From VRUE01 sp963774555 (GTDB lineage: Bacteria; Actinomycetota; Thermoleophilia; Solirubrobacterales; 70-9): a stretch of 64,000 nucleotides of DNA. This document shows positions 39,214 to 48,472 of this stretch, piece after piece. Location: the NCBI GenBank assembly GCA_963774555.1, contig CAVZFL010000002.1:992001-1056000 (forward strand), given 5' to 3'. The position numbers were made by a program, and so were the translations under genes. Below the pieces are notes generated by a model. That model worked only from the letters and a program-made list of their open reading frames with translations. It searched no databases and had not been told where the DNA came from. Position 1 is the stretch's first letter. Every line of letters starts with the position of its first letter.

Positions 39214-40431
39214 ATGGTCCCGCCGATGCCGTTTGCCCGCACCGCCCCGCTGCGCCGCGAGATTGAAGCGCGCATTCCCGAGCGCCCCTTCACGGTCGAG
39301 TTCTGGGACGGCACGCGGCTACCAGCGAGCAGCGGCGACGGACCGACCTTCTATGTCCGCTCCCCGCAGGCCGCCGCCCAGGCGCTGCTGGCGCCGGGAC
39401 AGCTCGGCCTCGGCCGCGCCTACGTCAGCGGCCAGATCGAGGTCGACGACATCGACGCGGTGATCGAGCTGCTTGACGGCTGGCAGCCGCCGGCGCTCGA
39501 GGGTGGCGACAAGGCGCGGCTGCTGCTCGGCGCCGTCCAGGCCGCCGGCCTGACCCGACCCCCGCGCCGCCCCAGCGCCGAGCTGCGCCCGAGCGGGCGG
39601 CGCCACAGCAAGGCGCGCGACGCCGAGGCGGTGCGCCACCACTACGACGTCTCCAACGAGTTCTTCGCCCTCTTCCTCGACGAGTCGACGACCTACAGCT
39701 GCGCGATCTTCCGCGAGGGCGCCGAGACGCTGGAGCAGGCACAGGAAGAGAAGCTGGAGACGGTCGCGCGCAAGCTGGCGCTGAAGGAAGGCGACCGGGT
39801 GCTCGACGTCGGCTGCGGCTGGGGCAGCTTCCCGCTCTGGGCGGCGAGAAGGCACGGTGCCAATGTGGTCGGGATCACGCTCTCCCCCCCGCAGGCGGAG
39901 CGGGCGCGGCAGCGGGCCGAGGAGGCCGGCGTCGCCGACCGGGTCGAGATCCGGGTGATGGACTACCGCGACCTGGCCGGCGAGCGCTTCGACGCGATCG
40001 CCAGCATCGGCATGGTCGAGCACGTCGGCGAGGCGCAGATCGACGTCTACGCCCAGAAGCTGGCCGAGCTTCTGGAGCCCGGCGGGCGCCTGCTCAACCA
40101 CGGCATCGCCCGCCTGCGCCACAGCGATCCCGAGGCCGGGCCGTTCTCGGAGCGCTACGTCTTCCCCGACGCCGAACCTCTGCACCTCTCGCGGGTGCTG
40201 CTGGCGCTGGAGCGAGCCGGCTTCTACACCCGCCACGTCGAGGAGTTCGGCGACGACTACGCGGAGACGCTGCGCCACTGGGCGCGGCGCCTGGACGAGA
40301 ACCTCGACGAGGCCCTCCGGCTGGCCGGGCCCGAACGGGTCCGCGTCTGGCGCCTCTACCTGCGCATGGCACGGCGGGGATTCGAGTCGGGCTTCCTCTC
40401 GATCTACCAGGCGCGCTGCAGCCTCGCCTGA
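39214..40431 (+). CDS. Cyclopropane-fatty-acyl-phospholipid synthase family
   Basis: A 405-residue SAM-dependent enzyme acting on unsaturated acyl chains of phospholipids. The N-terminal domain is typical of CFA synthases (LAPGQLGLGRAYVSGQIEVD). The methyltransferase core has DVSNEFFALFLDESTTYSCA, VLDVGCGWGSFPLWAARRHG (SAM site), GITLSPPQAERAR and SIGMVEHVGEAQIDVY. The C-terminus FESGFLSIYQARCSL is the family's closing motif. ATG at 39226 is an alternative start. The partner desaturase across the promoter would supply the double bond. Confidence 0.92.
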   Translation: MVPPMPFARTAPLRREIEARIPERPFTVEFWDGTRLPASSGDGPTFYVRSPQAAAQALLAPGQLGLGRAYVSGQIEVDDIDAVIELLDGWQPPALEGGDKARLLLGAVQAAGLTRPPRRPSAELRPSGRRHSKARDAEAVRHHYDVSNEFFALFLDESTTYSCAIFREGAETLEQAQEEKLETVARKLALKEGDRVLDVGCGWGSFPLWAARRHGANVVGITLSPPQAERARQRAEEAGVADRVEIRVMDYRDLAGERFDAIASIGMVEHVGEAQIDVYAQKLAELLEPGGRLLNHGIARLRHSDPEAGPFSERYVFPDAEPLHLSRVLLALERAGFYTRHVEEFGDDYAETLRHWARRLDENLDEALRLAGPERVRVWRLYLRMARRGFESGFLSIYQARCSLA

Positions 40432-40515
40432 TCGTCCCGGCGGGCCACACGGCTCCACCGGCTTAACCGAAGCTCCTCCACCTTCGGTGCATAAACGAGC
40501 TAGTTTCTTTGCAGG

Positions 40516-40875
40516 GTGGGCGTATCTCGAGCATCGCCAGCGGGGACACGACGGGCCTCGCGATGGCTGGACGTCATCGCGGACCCGGTTCGCCTGCAGA
40601 TCCTGCGCCGCCTCAGCTTTGTCGACGAAGCAACCGCACCGGAGCTCGCCGCCAACAGCCCCGCCAGCTACCAGACCCTGCGCAGGCACCTCGAAGCGCT
40701 GGAGGCCTTCGGCGTGATCGAGGCACGCGCAGGGGTGAGCGACGGAGCCACCACGGGCCGCCCTCCGGCCAGGTTCAGGTTGACGGCCGAGGTGCGGGAG
40801 AGCGTTTGCGCCGTTTTCGCCGCCCCGGCATCCACCAGGAGCGCTCGCCGAGGCGGATCATCACCGCCGGAATGA
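40516..40875 (+). CDS. ArsR-like winged-helix protein (119 aa)
   Basis: GTG start. Residues 18-95 are a winged helix: WLDVIADPVRLQILRRLSFV, then ATAPELAANSPASYQTLRRH and LEAFGVIEARAGVSD with a wing. The C-terminal 30 residues overlap the convergent transporter gene by 101 bp and are low complexity (ASTRSARRGGSSPP), so the true functional end may be earlier. It may regulate the secreted-protein/MMPL operon. Confidence 0.75.
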   Translation: MGVSRASPAGTRRASRWLDVIADPVRLQILRRLSFVDEATAPELAANSPASYQTLRRHLEALEAFGVIEARAGVSDGATTGRPPARFRLTAEVRESVCAVFAAPASTRSARRGGSSPPE

Positions 40876-43800
40876 CGATGAGCCGGATGACGAAGGCGTC
40901 GATCGCGATGCCGATCGCCTGAGCGACGCCGAAGTCGCGGATCGACATGAAGTCCGAGACGGAGAAGGCGAGGAAGACGACGATCATGATCGTGGCGGCG
41001 CCGGTGACTACATGGGCGGTTCGGTCCAACCCCTCCCTGACCGCCGCCTCGGTCGAACCGGTGCGGACGTACTCCTCGCGGATCCGGGCGAAGACGAAGA
41101 CCTCGTAGTCGATCGCCAGGCCGAACATCACCATCACCGTCGCCGTGATCACCGTGCTGTCGACGTAGCCGGGGCCACCGAGCAGGGAGCCGTCGAAGAG
41201 CAGGGCGAGCAGGCCGAAGGTGGCGCTGACCGTGAGCAGGTTGAGCAGCGCCGCGATCATCGGCATCGTCAGCGAGCGCATCACGGGGACGAGGACGAGC
41301 AGGGTGACCAGCGCGAGCGCGAGCCGCACCAGCGGTGCCTGGCTTCGAATCGCATCGTTGACCTCGATCTGATTCGGGGCGACCCCTCCCAGCGAGACCT
41401 CGGTCCCGGTACGCCGGGCGAGCGCGTCGCCGTCGCGTTCGACCCGCGCCTTGGTCTGTTCGGCGGCGGCCGAGGTGGGGCCGTCGCTGGGGACGATAAG
41501 CATCCGGGCGACCTGGCCGCCGTGATCTAGATCGACCAGGTAGCCGACCTCGGTGCGCTGCGGCGGCCGACTTCCGTCCAGGCCGGCGAGGACGAAGTAG
41601 GCCGAGTGGAAGAGGCCCGGCGAGCGCCGTTGCAACTCCGTGAGCTGCGTGCCGCCAGCCTTTCCCCGGCTTTCCAGACCGTTCTCGACGCGACCGAGGC
41701 CGCTAGTCAGCAGCTTGGATTTCTGCGCGCCGGTGCTGAGACCCTTGGCCAGCCGACCGGATCCGCTCTCGAGCTGGGTAAGACCCCCGGCCAGACGTCC
41801 GGCGCCCTCTCCCATCTTCGCCAGGGCAGGCGACAGCTCTTCGCCTCCACGAGCCAGCGCGCCGATGCCGTCGGCGAGCTGACGGCTGCCGTCGGCGAGC
41901 TTGGCCAGGCCACGATCCAGTCGGGCCGACGCTCGCGCCAGCTTTCCTATCCCACTGCTTGCTTCCCTACCGCTCTTGTCCATTTTCGCGGCGAGGTAGA
42001 GACCGACCCCAAACTCGCCTTCGGCCCTCTCGATGCCCTTGCCGACGCCTTCGTTCGCGGGGTCCGGCCGTTCTCCACCAGCCAGTTCCCGGCCGGTCAG
42101 CTGAAGGCTCGCCGCTTCGACCGCACGCAGAGCCGCGGCGTATTCCGGATCTGCACGCCCCGCCGTCATCCGCTGCAGCGCCTGCCAGGCCGCTCCGAGC
42201 TGTTCTTCGCTGCGCGTAAGCGGCCCCTGGGTTTCGCCCAGGCGAGCTTCCCCGGAGCGCATCGCGTTCTTCAGCAGTCGAGCGCTGCCACTCAGTTCCC
42301 CACTCTGTTCCCGGGCGCTTCGCAGCGCCTCAGCGATCTTCCCGGCGCCATCGCTTGCCTTGCTCGTGCCATCAGCGAGGCGACCGCTGCCATCGTCGGC
42401 GCGTCCGAGCCCATCGCTCAGCCGACTCGAGCCGGTGCTCGTCTTTCGCAGGGCCTCCGAGAGGACGCCCGCGCCCGCCGTAGCCGCGCCGAGGCCCGAG
42501 TCGAGCGTCCCGGCACCCCGCGCCGCGGCAAGCAGGCCCCTGCCACCCAGAGCCGCCCCGTGATGGAGGCGGGAGATCCCCGTTTCGAGCCGCCGCAACC
42601 CCCGCTGCTGATCGGCCAGCGTGCCTTCGATGCCGTCGAGCTTTTCGGCGGCGTTCGCGATCCTGCTGAGACCCGCCACCGAGGCGACCCCGGGATCGTC
42701 TTCGACCCGCCCCTGAAAAGCGGCGATCGCCTTCAACCGCTGCGGCGAGGTGACCGGCTGCCCGTTCCCGTCGACCACGACTTCCATCGGCGCCGTCCAG
42801 CCCGGCCCGAGGGTGCGTTCGACTTCTTCCTGTTGAACGCGGCCCGAGTCCCCTGCCGGCAGCAGGCCGGCGGTGGCCACGCCCGAATCCAGCGTGAACG
42901 CCCAGCCGGCGAGGAGGACGAGCGCGAGGACGAGCGCGAGGACCGCGCCCGGACGGCTCGCGACGCGACGGGACCAGCGCAGCGCGGCGATCCGGGAGGC
43001 CTCGCGCCGAGGCAGCGACCAGCGCTCGAGCCTGCTGTCGAGCAGCACCAGAAACGCCGGCACGACGCAGATGGCCGTGACCATGCTCAGGGCAGCGGTG
43101 ACGATGACGGCGATCGCGACGCTGAACCCAAGCGAGCTCGGCAGGATCAGCGCCGCCACGACCATCGCCAGGATCAGCCCCGATCCCGCCGGCAGCACCG
43201 AGCGGCGGGCCGCGTGCACCGTCCTCCGGGCCGCCTCGGCGCTGGTCGCCTCCCTGCGCTCTTCCCTGTAGCGGGACACCACGAGCAGCGAGTAGTCGAC
43301 CCCCAGCGCCAACCCCATCATTCCGACGACGCCGACCGCGAAGAGTTCGACTTCGAAGAAGCCGAAGAGCAGGCTCAGCACTCCTTTGCTCGCGGCCACG
43401 ACCGACCCCCCGATCAGCACCGGCATCAACGCCGCCAGAACCGATCTGAATACGAAGAGGAGGATTAGGAGGAGCGCCGGGATCGCGATCAGCTCGCCGA
43501 TCTTCGACGCCTGCTTTGAGGCGTCGTGCACGGATTCGACCACCACCGGCAAGCCGGCGATGCTGGGGTGGACGGGATCGTGGACGCTCGCCGCAATCTG
43601 CCTTTCGATCGGCGGCAGCAGACCGGCGACGTCGTCGGGTTCGCTTCCCTCGATGCGAACGATGAGGACCGCGACTCCGGGCTTCGGGCGCAGACCGTCG
43701 ATCGCCGCTTCCCGGGCCCAGGGCGAGACCACCAGCGTGTGGGGCTGCGCACCGAGGCGGGTGGCCAACACCGGCCCCTGGCGTTCGAGTGCCGACTCCG

Positions 43801-44023
43801 GCCCGCGGAGCATGACGACAACCTCGTTGTCGCTGCCGAACGCCCGAACCGCGGCCTCGTGGGCCCGTTTGCTCTGGGTGCCGTCGATGTAGGGCACGTG
43901 GATCGCAGAGGCCTTGTGTTCGAGGTCTTTGCCGGCGCCGGCCAGGGCGATCACGGCCAGGAGCCAGACGCCGACCACGAGCCGCGATCTCCTCGTCGCC
44001 AGCGCGGCGATGCGATCGATCAT
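40775..44023 (-). CDS. MMPL/RND-family transporter (1082 aa)
   Basis: A 1082-residue exporter with two MMPL halves. Each half has an extracytoplasmic loop and a helix bundle; the first has LIAIPALLLILLFVFRSVLA and MMGLALGVDYSLLVVSRYRE, and the second has ALVTLLVLVPVMRSLTMPMI and MFGLAIDYEVFVFARIREEY. The paired D-Y/Asp motifs in GVDYS and AIDYE carry the proton-relay residues. The large loop between about 430 and 720 is a long heptad-like region (AKLADGSRQLADGIGALARG), predicted to form a periplasmic coiled coil. Coupled by ATGA overlap to the upstream secreted-protein gene. Substrate is likely lipid or cell-envelope material. Confidence 0.9.
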   Translation of the reverse strand: MIDRIAALATRRSRLVVGVWLLAVIALAGAGKDLEHKASAIHVPYIDGTQSKRAHEAAVRAFGSDNEVVVMLRGPESALERQGPVLATRLGAQPHTLVVSPWAREAAIDGLRPKPGVAVLIVRIEGSEPDDVAGLLPPIERQIAASVHDPVHPSIAGLPVVVESVHDASKQASKIGELIAIPALLLILLFVFRSVLAALMPVLIGGSVVAASKGVLSLLFGFFEVELFAVGVVGMMGLALGVDYSLLVVSRYREERREATSAEAARRTVHAARRSVLPAGSGLILAMVVAALILPSSLGFSVAIAVIVTAALSMVTAICVVPAFLVLLDSRLERWSLPRREASRIAALRWSRRVASRPGAVLALVLALVLLAGWAFTLDSGVATAGLLPAGDSGRVQQEEVERTLGPGWTAPMEVVVDGNGQPVTSPQRLKAIAAFQGRVEDDPGVASVAGLSRIANAAEKLDGIEGTLADQQRGLRRLETGISRLHHGAALGGRGLLAAARGAGTLDSGLGAATAGAGVLSEALRKTSTGSSRLSDGLGRADDGSGRLADGTSKASDGAGKIAEALRSAREQSGELSGSARLLKNAMRSGEARLGETQGPLTRSEEQLGAAWQALQRMTAGRADPEYAAALRAVEAASLQLTGRELAGGERPDPANEGVGKGIERAEGEFGVGLYLAAKMDKSGREASSGIGKLARASARLDRGLAKLADGSRQLADGIGALARGGEELSPALAKMGEGAGRLAGGLTQLESGSGRLAKGLSTGAQKSKLLTSGLGRVENGLESRGKAGGTQLTELQRRSPGLFHSAYFVLAGLDGSRPPQRTEVGYLVDLDHGGQVARMLIVPSDGPTSAAAEQTKARVERDGDALARRTGTEVSLGGVAPNQIEVNDAIRSQAPLVRLALALVTLLVLVPVMRSLTMPMIAALLNLLTVSATFGLLALLFDGSLLGGPGYVDSTVITATVMVMFGLAIDYEVFVFARIREEYVRTGSTEAAVREGLDRTAHVVTGAATIMIVVFLAFSVSDFMSIRDFGVAQAIGIAIDAFVIRLIVIPAVMIRLGERSWWMPGRRKRRKRSPAPRPST

Positions 44024-46698
44024 CGGTGCGCTGCTCTGGATTGGGTCCCACAGCGCGTCTGCATCTGAATCCTCGGACGCAGTCTGCGGTGTGCACCATC
44101 CTGCGCTTGCGCTAGGACGCTGGCGACGAAGCGGCGGGGGTGGCCGTCCACGCAGGCATCCCCCTCGAGCGAGAAGGCGCCGTGCTCGGCACTGCCAATT
44201 CGCATCGTCACGTCGGAGAGCGGCATGTCGGGCAGTCCGGCCAGCGTGGTGACGAAATGCCCGTCCTGGATCGAGCTGGTTCCGCTCAACTGAGCCTTCA
44301 CGCCCTGGGCTTCTAGCGCCACCGAGAGGTCTGGGAGGCCGTTGCCCCGTGGCCTGACGATAAAGATCGAGCCACGCAGCAGATCGTTCGACATCGGCGT
44401 TCGGGCGGTGGCGGTACCGACCTTGGAGCGGGCCGGACAGACGCCGTCATTCGCGTCCTGGCGCGAGCAGATCTCCTTGACGGCAGAGAGGCCGAGACGG
44501 AGCGCCTTGGGAAAGGCGATGCGCAGCCGCTTCAGATTCGAATCGCTCGGGCGCAGCCGAGTCGACATCCGCAGCCCGAGCTTGGCGTTCGTACCCCCGC
44601 TCGACCCGCCCGTGAAGGCCATGCGGATGCCCGGCGCGAAACCGAGTTTCCCGCACCCCTTGATCTTGATCGGGCTCGAGGCGGTTACCGTGGCGCCGCT
44701 CTGCGATTCGATCGAGGCGTCGATACTGGTCGGCCTGCACGAGGTGGGGTTGCGGACGAAATGCGGGCGATCGAGGCTCAGCTCGATCGCCTGGAAGCGG
44801 ATCGGCACGCCTTCGACCAAGTCGGGCAGCGGGTCCGAGGAAACCCGAAACCGTCCCGTGCGGGCGTCCACCCGCATCGCCGCGTGCATCGTCATCGTGC
44901 CGAGAGAGATCGAGCCGATGCGTGCGCTGAGTTCCATCAGCATGCCGAATGGCGCCCCTCGATAAGGCCCGGTCAGGTAGATGCCACCCCGAACCGGCAC
45001 CGGGTTTGGACCCGTGCCGGCCTCGAGCAGGACGCTGCCCATGCGGCTCGTTTCCGGACAGGAGCCGCGATCTGTCTCCGTGCAGGTCGCCAGGTCGCCG
45101 AGCGAGGCGCTGAATCCAGGTGGCAATTCCATCGAGAACCTCCGCGGCATCTGTTCGCCGTCGCGGCGTGTGAGGATCGCCCAGAAAGGGCTGTAGCGGC
45201 CGGCGCGGGGCCTGAGACTGCCGGCGCGGAGCTCGGGGGCAAACGGCGGCGGACCGCTGCAGCGCCCGCCTGGAGCGCGACCGCCGATCGTGAGCGAGGC
45301 GACGGATCGAGTTGTCGGTGCGCCCCCGTAGGGAGTGAAGGTCGCCGTCGCAGAGGTCGGCCCACAGCTCAGCGGCGACGCGAGCAGGGCGTTTGCGCCG
45401 CCGTCCATGTTCAGGCTGAGGTGCTGAATCGATGCCTGTGGCAGATCGTGCAGCGTGGTCGAGAGCCGGCCGCTCCTCAGGTCGGGATGCAGGGCGCTGG
45501 TGAACTTGAAGAAGACCCCGGGTCCAGGGGCCGCGACCAGCAGACGGAAGCGTTCGCCCGGGTGTTCTTCGCCGAGATATATCGTGCCGAGCAGCGGTTC
45601 GCGCAGGCCGTTCGACGACATCTCCACGCTTCCCACCTTCGACGCGGCGGGGCAGGCCGGTTCGATCGAGCTGTCCACACCGAAGGTGGCATCGCTGCAC
45701 GGCGTCAAGCCCTCGGCACCGCTGGGCGAGACGGTCACGCCAGCCGGCATCTCGACGGAAACGTCTTTGATCTGCGCGTGGGACAGCAGGCTGGGGTCTT
45801 CGTCTTCGGGAGCCGCGACTTCGACCTGCATGCCGGTCGGCGAATCGGCCACCGGGTTGCTCAGCTTGACGCCGAGACTTGGAGCAAACGCGAGTTCCTG
45901 GCAGCCGGCGAGGGGTTCACCCGTGTCGGCGCTGGCGCTCTGCCACTGGGCATCCTGCTGCCACGAGCGTATTCGCAAGGTGAAGGTCAGGGGTCCGCAG
46001 CGAGTGGGCGCCGTGAGGAAGGCGCGGCGGGGGATCGTCGTGCCCACCTGGTGGTCGGCCGGCACGCCCCAGAGCTCCATTTCGCCTTCGCTCACTGCCG
46101 CCTGTTCGGGATTTGTCGCTTCGAAGCTCGCTCCGAAATCGCCGGATCGCAGCTTCATGGAGAGCGGCAGCGCGAAGCCCGTTTTGGTCGCGAAGGCGGC
46201 TACCTCCCCCGGTCCAGCCTGCAATTGGTAGATCGGCAGGGGTTTCGAAAATCCGAACTTGGCCACTCCCACCTGCGAATCGGGGGGGCATTCGACCCCT
46301 TCTTCGTACGGCGCCCGCGGACAATCCGGAACGGCGTTCAGGTTGCCCCCGAAGCCGGGGGGCATCTCGATCACGATGTCACGGGCGGTAGTTTCGCCAA
46401 GCGTGAAGAGGAAATCGATCTGCAGCCGGTCCGGGTGGGAGCCGGCGCGATTCTCCGTCTGGCCTTCGGCGTCGAGCATGTGAACCGAGAAGCCGCCCGG
46501 AGCGATCCCGAATTCCTCCGCGCCGGCGCTGGCCGGGGGCGAGGCGAGCATGGCGAGTGAGACGAGCGCAAGCAGTGCACCGAGTCCCCCACGTCCCTGA
46601 AGTGTCAACCTTCCCCCTGCGCATTGCCTCGGGATCCCTTGCCGAACCCTGACCCGAGAGCGGCCGCCGACGCTACGCAGCGCCCGCCCACACGGCAA
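44020..46698 (-). CDS. Large secreted repeat-like protein (up to 892 aa)
   Basis: The start is uncertain; the reading frame is open from 46698, but the signal peptide (GLGALLALVSLAMLASPPAS) begins about 36 residues later and may use a non-ATG start. The mature part is beta-rich and Cys-containing with a recurring motif: CP-x-x-S-x-V-G, as in ECPPDSQVGVAKFGF, ACPAASKVGSVEM, SCPETSRMGSVLLEA and VCPARSKVGTATA. This gives at least four related domains. It has no enzymatic motif. It is translationally coupled to the MMPL transporter, suggesting the two act together at the envelope. I know this kind of protein mainly from Thermoleophilia-type genomes. Confidence 0.8.
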   Translation of the reverse strand: MPCGRALRSVGGRSRVRVRQGIPRQCAGGRLTLQGRGGLGALLALVSLAMLASPPASAGAEEFGIAPGGFSVHMLDAEGQTENRAGSHPDRLQIDFLFTLGETTARDIVIEMPPGFGGNLNAVPDCPRAPYEEGVECPPDSQVGVAKFGFSKPLPIYQLQAGPGEVAAFATKTGFALPLSMKLRSGDFGASFEATNPEQAAVSEGEMELWGVPADHQVGTTIPRRAFLTAPTRCGPLTFTLRIRSWQQDAQWQSASADTGEPLAGCQELAFAPSLGVKLSNPVADSPTGMQVEVAAPEDEDPSLLSHAQIKDVSVEMPAGVTVSPSGAEGLTPCSDATFGVDSSIEPACPAASKVGSVEMSSNGLREPLLGTIYLGEEHPGERFRLLVAAPGPGVFFKFTSALHPDLRSGRLSTTLHDLPQASIQHLSLNMDGGANALLASPLSCGPTSATATFTPYGGAPTTRSVASLTIGGRAPGGRCSGPPPFAPELRAGSLRPRAGRYSPFWAILTRRDGEQMPRRFSMELPPGFSASLGDLATCTETDRGSCPETSRMGSVLLEAGTGPNPVPVRGGIYLTGPYRGAPFGMLMELSARIGSISLGTMTMHAAMRVDARTGRFRVSSDPLPDLVEGVPIRFQAIELSLDRPHFVRNPTSCRPTSIDASIESQSGATVTASSPIKIKGCGKLGFAPGIRMAFTGGSSGGTNAKLGLRMSTRLRPSDSNLKRLRIAFPKALRLGLSAVKEICSRQDANDGVCPARSKVGTATARTPMSNDLLRGSIFIVRPRGNGLPDLSVALEAQGVKAQLSGTSSIQDGHFVTTLAGLPDMPLSDVTMRIGSAEHGAFSLEGDACVDGHPRRFVASVLAQAQDGAHRRLRPRIQMQTRCGTQSRAAHR

Positions 46699-46730
46699 GA
46701 GTTATTGCCAAAGATGTGAAAAAAGAGAGC

Positions 46731-47411
46731 TCAGGCGGGAAAGCCGAGCTCGACGGTCCCCAGGGCCCAATCAGCTCCTGCCTCGTGCAGCGCCGCAACC
46801 GCGTAGCTGCCGGTGGCGACGCCGACGACGCGGATGCCAGCCTGGTGACCGGCAGCAACATCGCGAGGAGTGTCGCCAACCGCGACGCAGGCTCCGTCGT
46901 CGAGGCGCCCCCCGCAGACCAGGGCGCCGCGCTCCACGGCCGTCTTCGTCACCTCGGCGCGATCGGCCGAGTCCGAGCCGTAGCCACCGAAGCTGAAGAA
47001 ATGGTTGAGACTTGCGCGGGCGAGCTTGATGTGGGCGGCTGCCTCGATGTTGCCGGTCACCAAGCCGAGCAGGAGGCCCTCCTCGATCAGGCGCGGAAGC
47101 AGCTCCTTGATGCCCGGCATGACCCGGTAGGCGGGGGATTCGGCGACCGCGTCCGGCAGGTGCTTGAGGTAGCAGCCAATCGCCTTGGCGCGCTCTTCCT
47201 GCGCGCCCTCGCGCCCGATCACCTCGCGGAAGACGATCGCGGCGATCTCTGGATCGGTCATCCCCGCCTCGGTGTGCTCGGCGATGTCGGCCTCGATCCC
47301 GTGCAGCTCCTCGAAGGCGCGCTGCCAGGCGACCCCACCGGCGCCACCGGTGACGAGGAGCGTGCCGTCGATGTCGAAGAGGACAGCGCGGATCTGACCG
47401 TCGTCACTCAC
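46731..47411 (-). CDS. HAD-superfamily hydrolase
   Basis: A 226-residue HAD phosphatase: motif I VLFDIDGTLL, a cap domain, motif II LGLVTGNIEA, motif III Lys in the ADRAEVTKTA region and motif IV VGDTPRDVAAG. Size and cap type resemble phosphoglycolate-phosphatase-like enzymes. The start overlaps the end of cydB by 8 bp, so it is the last gene of that operon. Substrate unknown. Confidence 0.9.
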   Translation of the reverse strand: MSDDGQIRAVLFDIDGTLLVTGGAGGVAWQRAFEELHGIEADIAEHTEAGMTDPEIAAIVFREVIGREGAQEERAKAIGCYLKHLPDAVAESPAYRVMPGIKELLPRLIEEGLLLGLVTGNIEAAAHIKLARASLNHFFSFGGYGSDSADRAEVTKTAVERGALVCGGRLDDGACVAVGDTPRDVAAGHQAGIRVVGVATGSYAVAALHEAGADWALGTVELGFPA

Positions 47412-48423
47412 CCAGCAGTTCTCGCTGGGAGAGCCAGTAGAGCAGGCCGAGCGACGGCAGGACGAGGATCGCGGCGACGATGAAGACGACGATCACGGTG
47501 CCGAGCGTGTCCGGCGGAGCCGCCGACTGGGTGATCTTCAGCGAGGTCGGGATCAGGTAGGGGAACTGGGCGACGCCCCAGCCCCAGATCACGGCGACCA
47601 CGGCGCCGGCGGCGAGCGGGCGCAGCAGCCGCGACGGCGGGCGCTCGGGCCGGCGGGCGCTGGCGAGCAGGATCGCGAGAGCTCCGATCCCGCAGAGCGC
47701 CGAGAGGATCACCAGCGGCAGGCCCTGGTCGGTGAGGCGGTCGAAGATGTAGCGGGCTTCGGCGTGCAGCTCGACCAGCCCGAGGGCCGCCGCGACGCCG
47801 GCGACGGCCGCTGCGGCGAGAGCGCGCCTGGCGAAGTAGCGCTGCAGCTCCGCGTCGCCCGCTCGGCGCGCGTCGCCGATTAGGAAGACCGCGGCGAGGT
47901 AGGCGCCACTGGCGACGAACATCGCCCCGGTCAGCAGCGGCAGCGGCTGCAGCCAGCTGGAGAAGGGCGCGCCGTCGCCGTCGCCGGGGACGTTGCCGGC
48001 CGCGACGGCACCGACGACCGTGCCCATGAAAAAGGGCGTGAGCAGCGATGAGATCGCGAAGGTGGCGCCGGCGGCGCGGCGCCCGGAGAGTCCGACGATC
48101 GACTTGCGAAAGGCGAAGCCCGAGCCGCGCAGGACGATGCCGACGGCGGCCAGGGCGATCGGCACGTAGAGCGTCGTCATCACGGCGCTGAAAGCCGGCG
48201 GGAAGGCGGTCCAGAGGACAACGAGGATGAAGATCAGCCAGACGTGGTTGGCCTCCCAGACCGGAGTCAGCGAGCGCTGGATCAACGCCCGCGGCCGCTC
48301 CCCTCTCTCAGCCCCCCCGGCAACCAGGTCCCAAAACCCCCCGCCGAAATCGGCCCCCCCGAACAGCGCGTAGGCCGTCGCCCCCGCCCAAAGAATCACC
48401 GCGCAGACGTCAGCCCGCGTCAT
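47404..48423 (-). CDS. cydB: Cytochrome bd oxidase subunit II
   Basis: A 339-residue polytopic protein. It has the CydB N-terminus with GATAYALFGGADFGGGFWDL, the conserved GGADFGGGFWDL turn and W-E-A-N-H-V-W-L (VWEANHVWLIFILVVLW). It complements CydA to form the heme-b/d quinol oxidase that reduces oxygen without pumping protons and has high oxygen affinity. It lies 49 bp after cydA, on the same strand. The HAD gene follows with overlap. Confidence 0.95.
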   Translation of the reverse strand: MTRADVCAVILWAGATAYALFGGADFGGGFWDLVAGGAERGERPRALIQRSLTPVWEANHVWLIFILVVLWTAFPPAFSAVMTTLYVPIALAAVGIVLRGSGFAFRKSIVGLSGRRAAGATFAISSLLTPFFMGTVVGAVAAGNVPGDGDGAPFSSWLQPLPLLTGAMFVASGAYLAAVFLIGDARRAGDAELQRYFARRALAAAAVAGVAAALGLVELHAEARYIFDRLTDQGLPLVILSALCGIGALAILLASARRPERPPSRLLRPLAAGAVVAVIWGWGVAQFPYLIPTSLKITQSAAPPDTLGTVIVVFIVAAILVLPSLGLLYWLSQRELLGE

Positions 48424-48472
48424 CCCCCAACCCCCCCGCCGACGGGCCGATTCCGGACGATATGCGACCGTT

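Noticed and set aside
41606..43468. 620-codon frame opposite the MMPL gene
   Set aside because: Shadow of the heptad-rich MMPL region; no recognisable motif.
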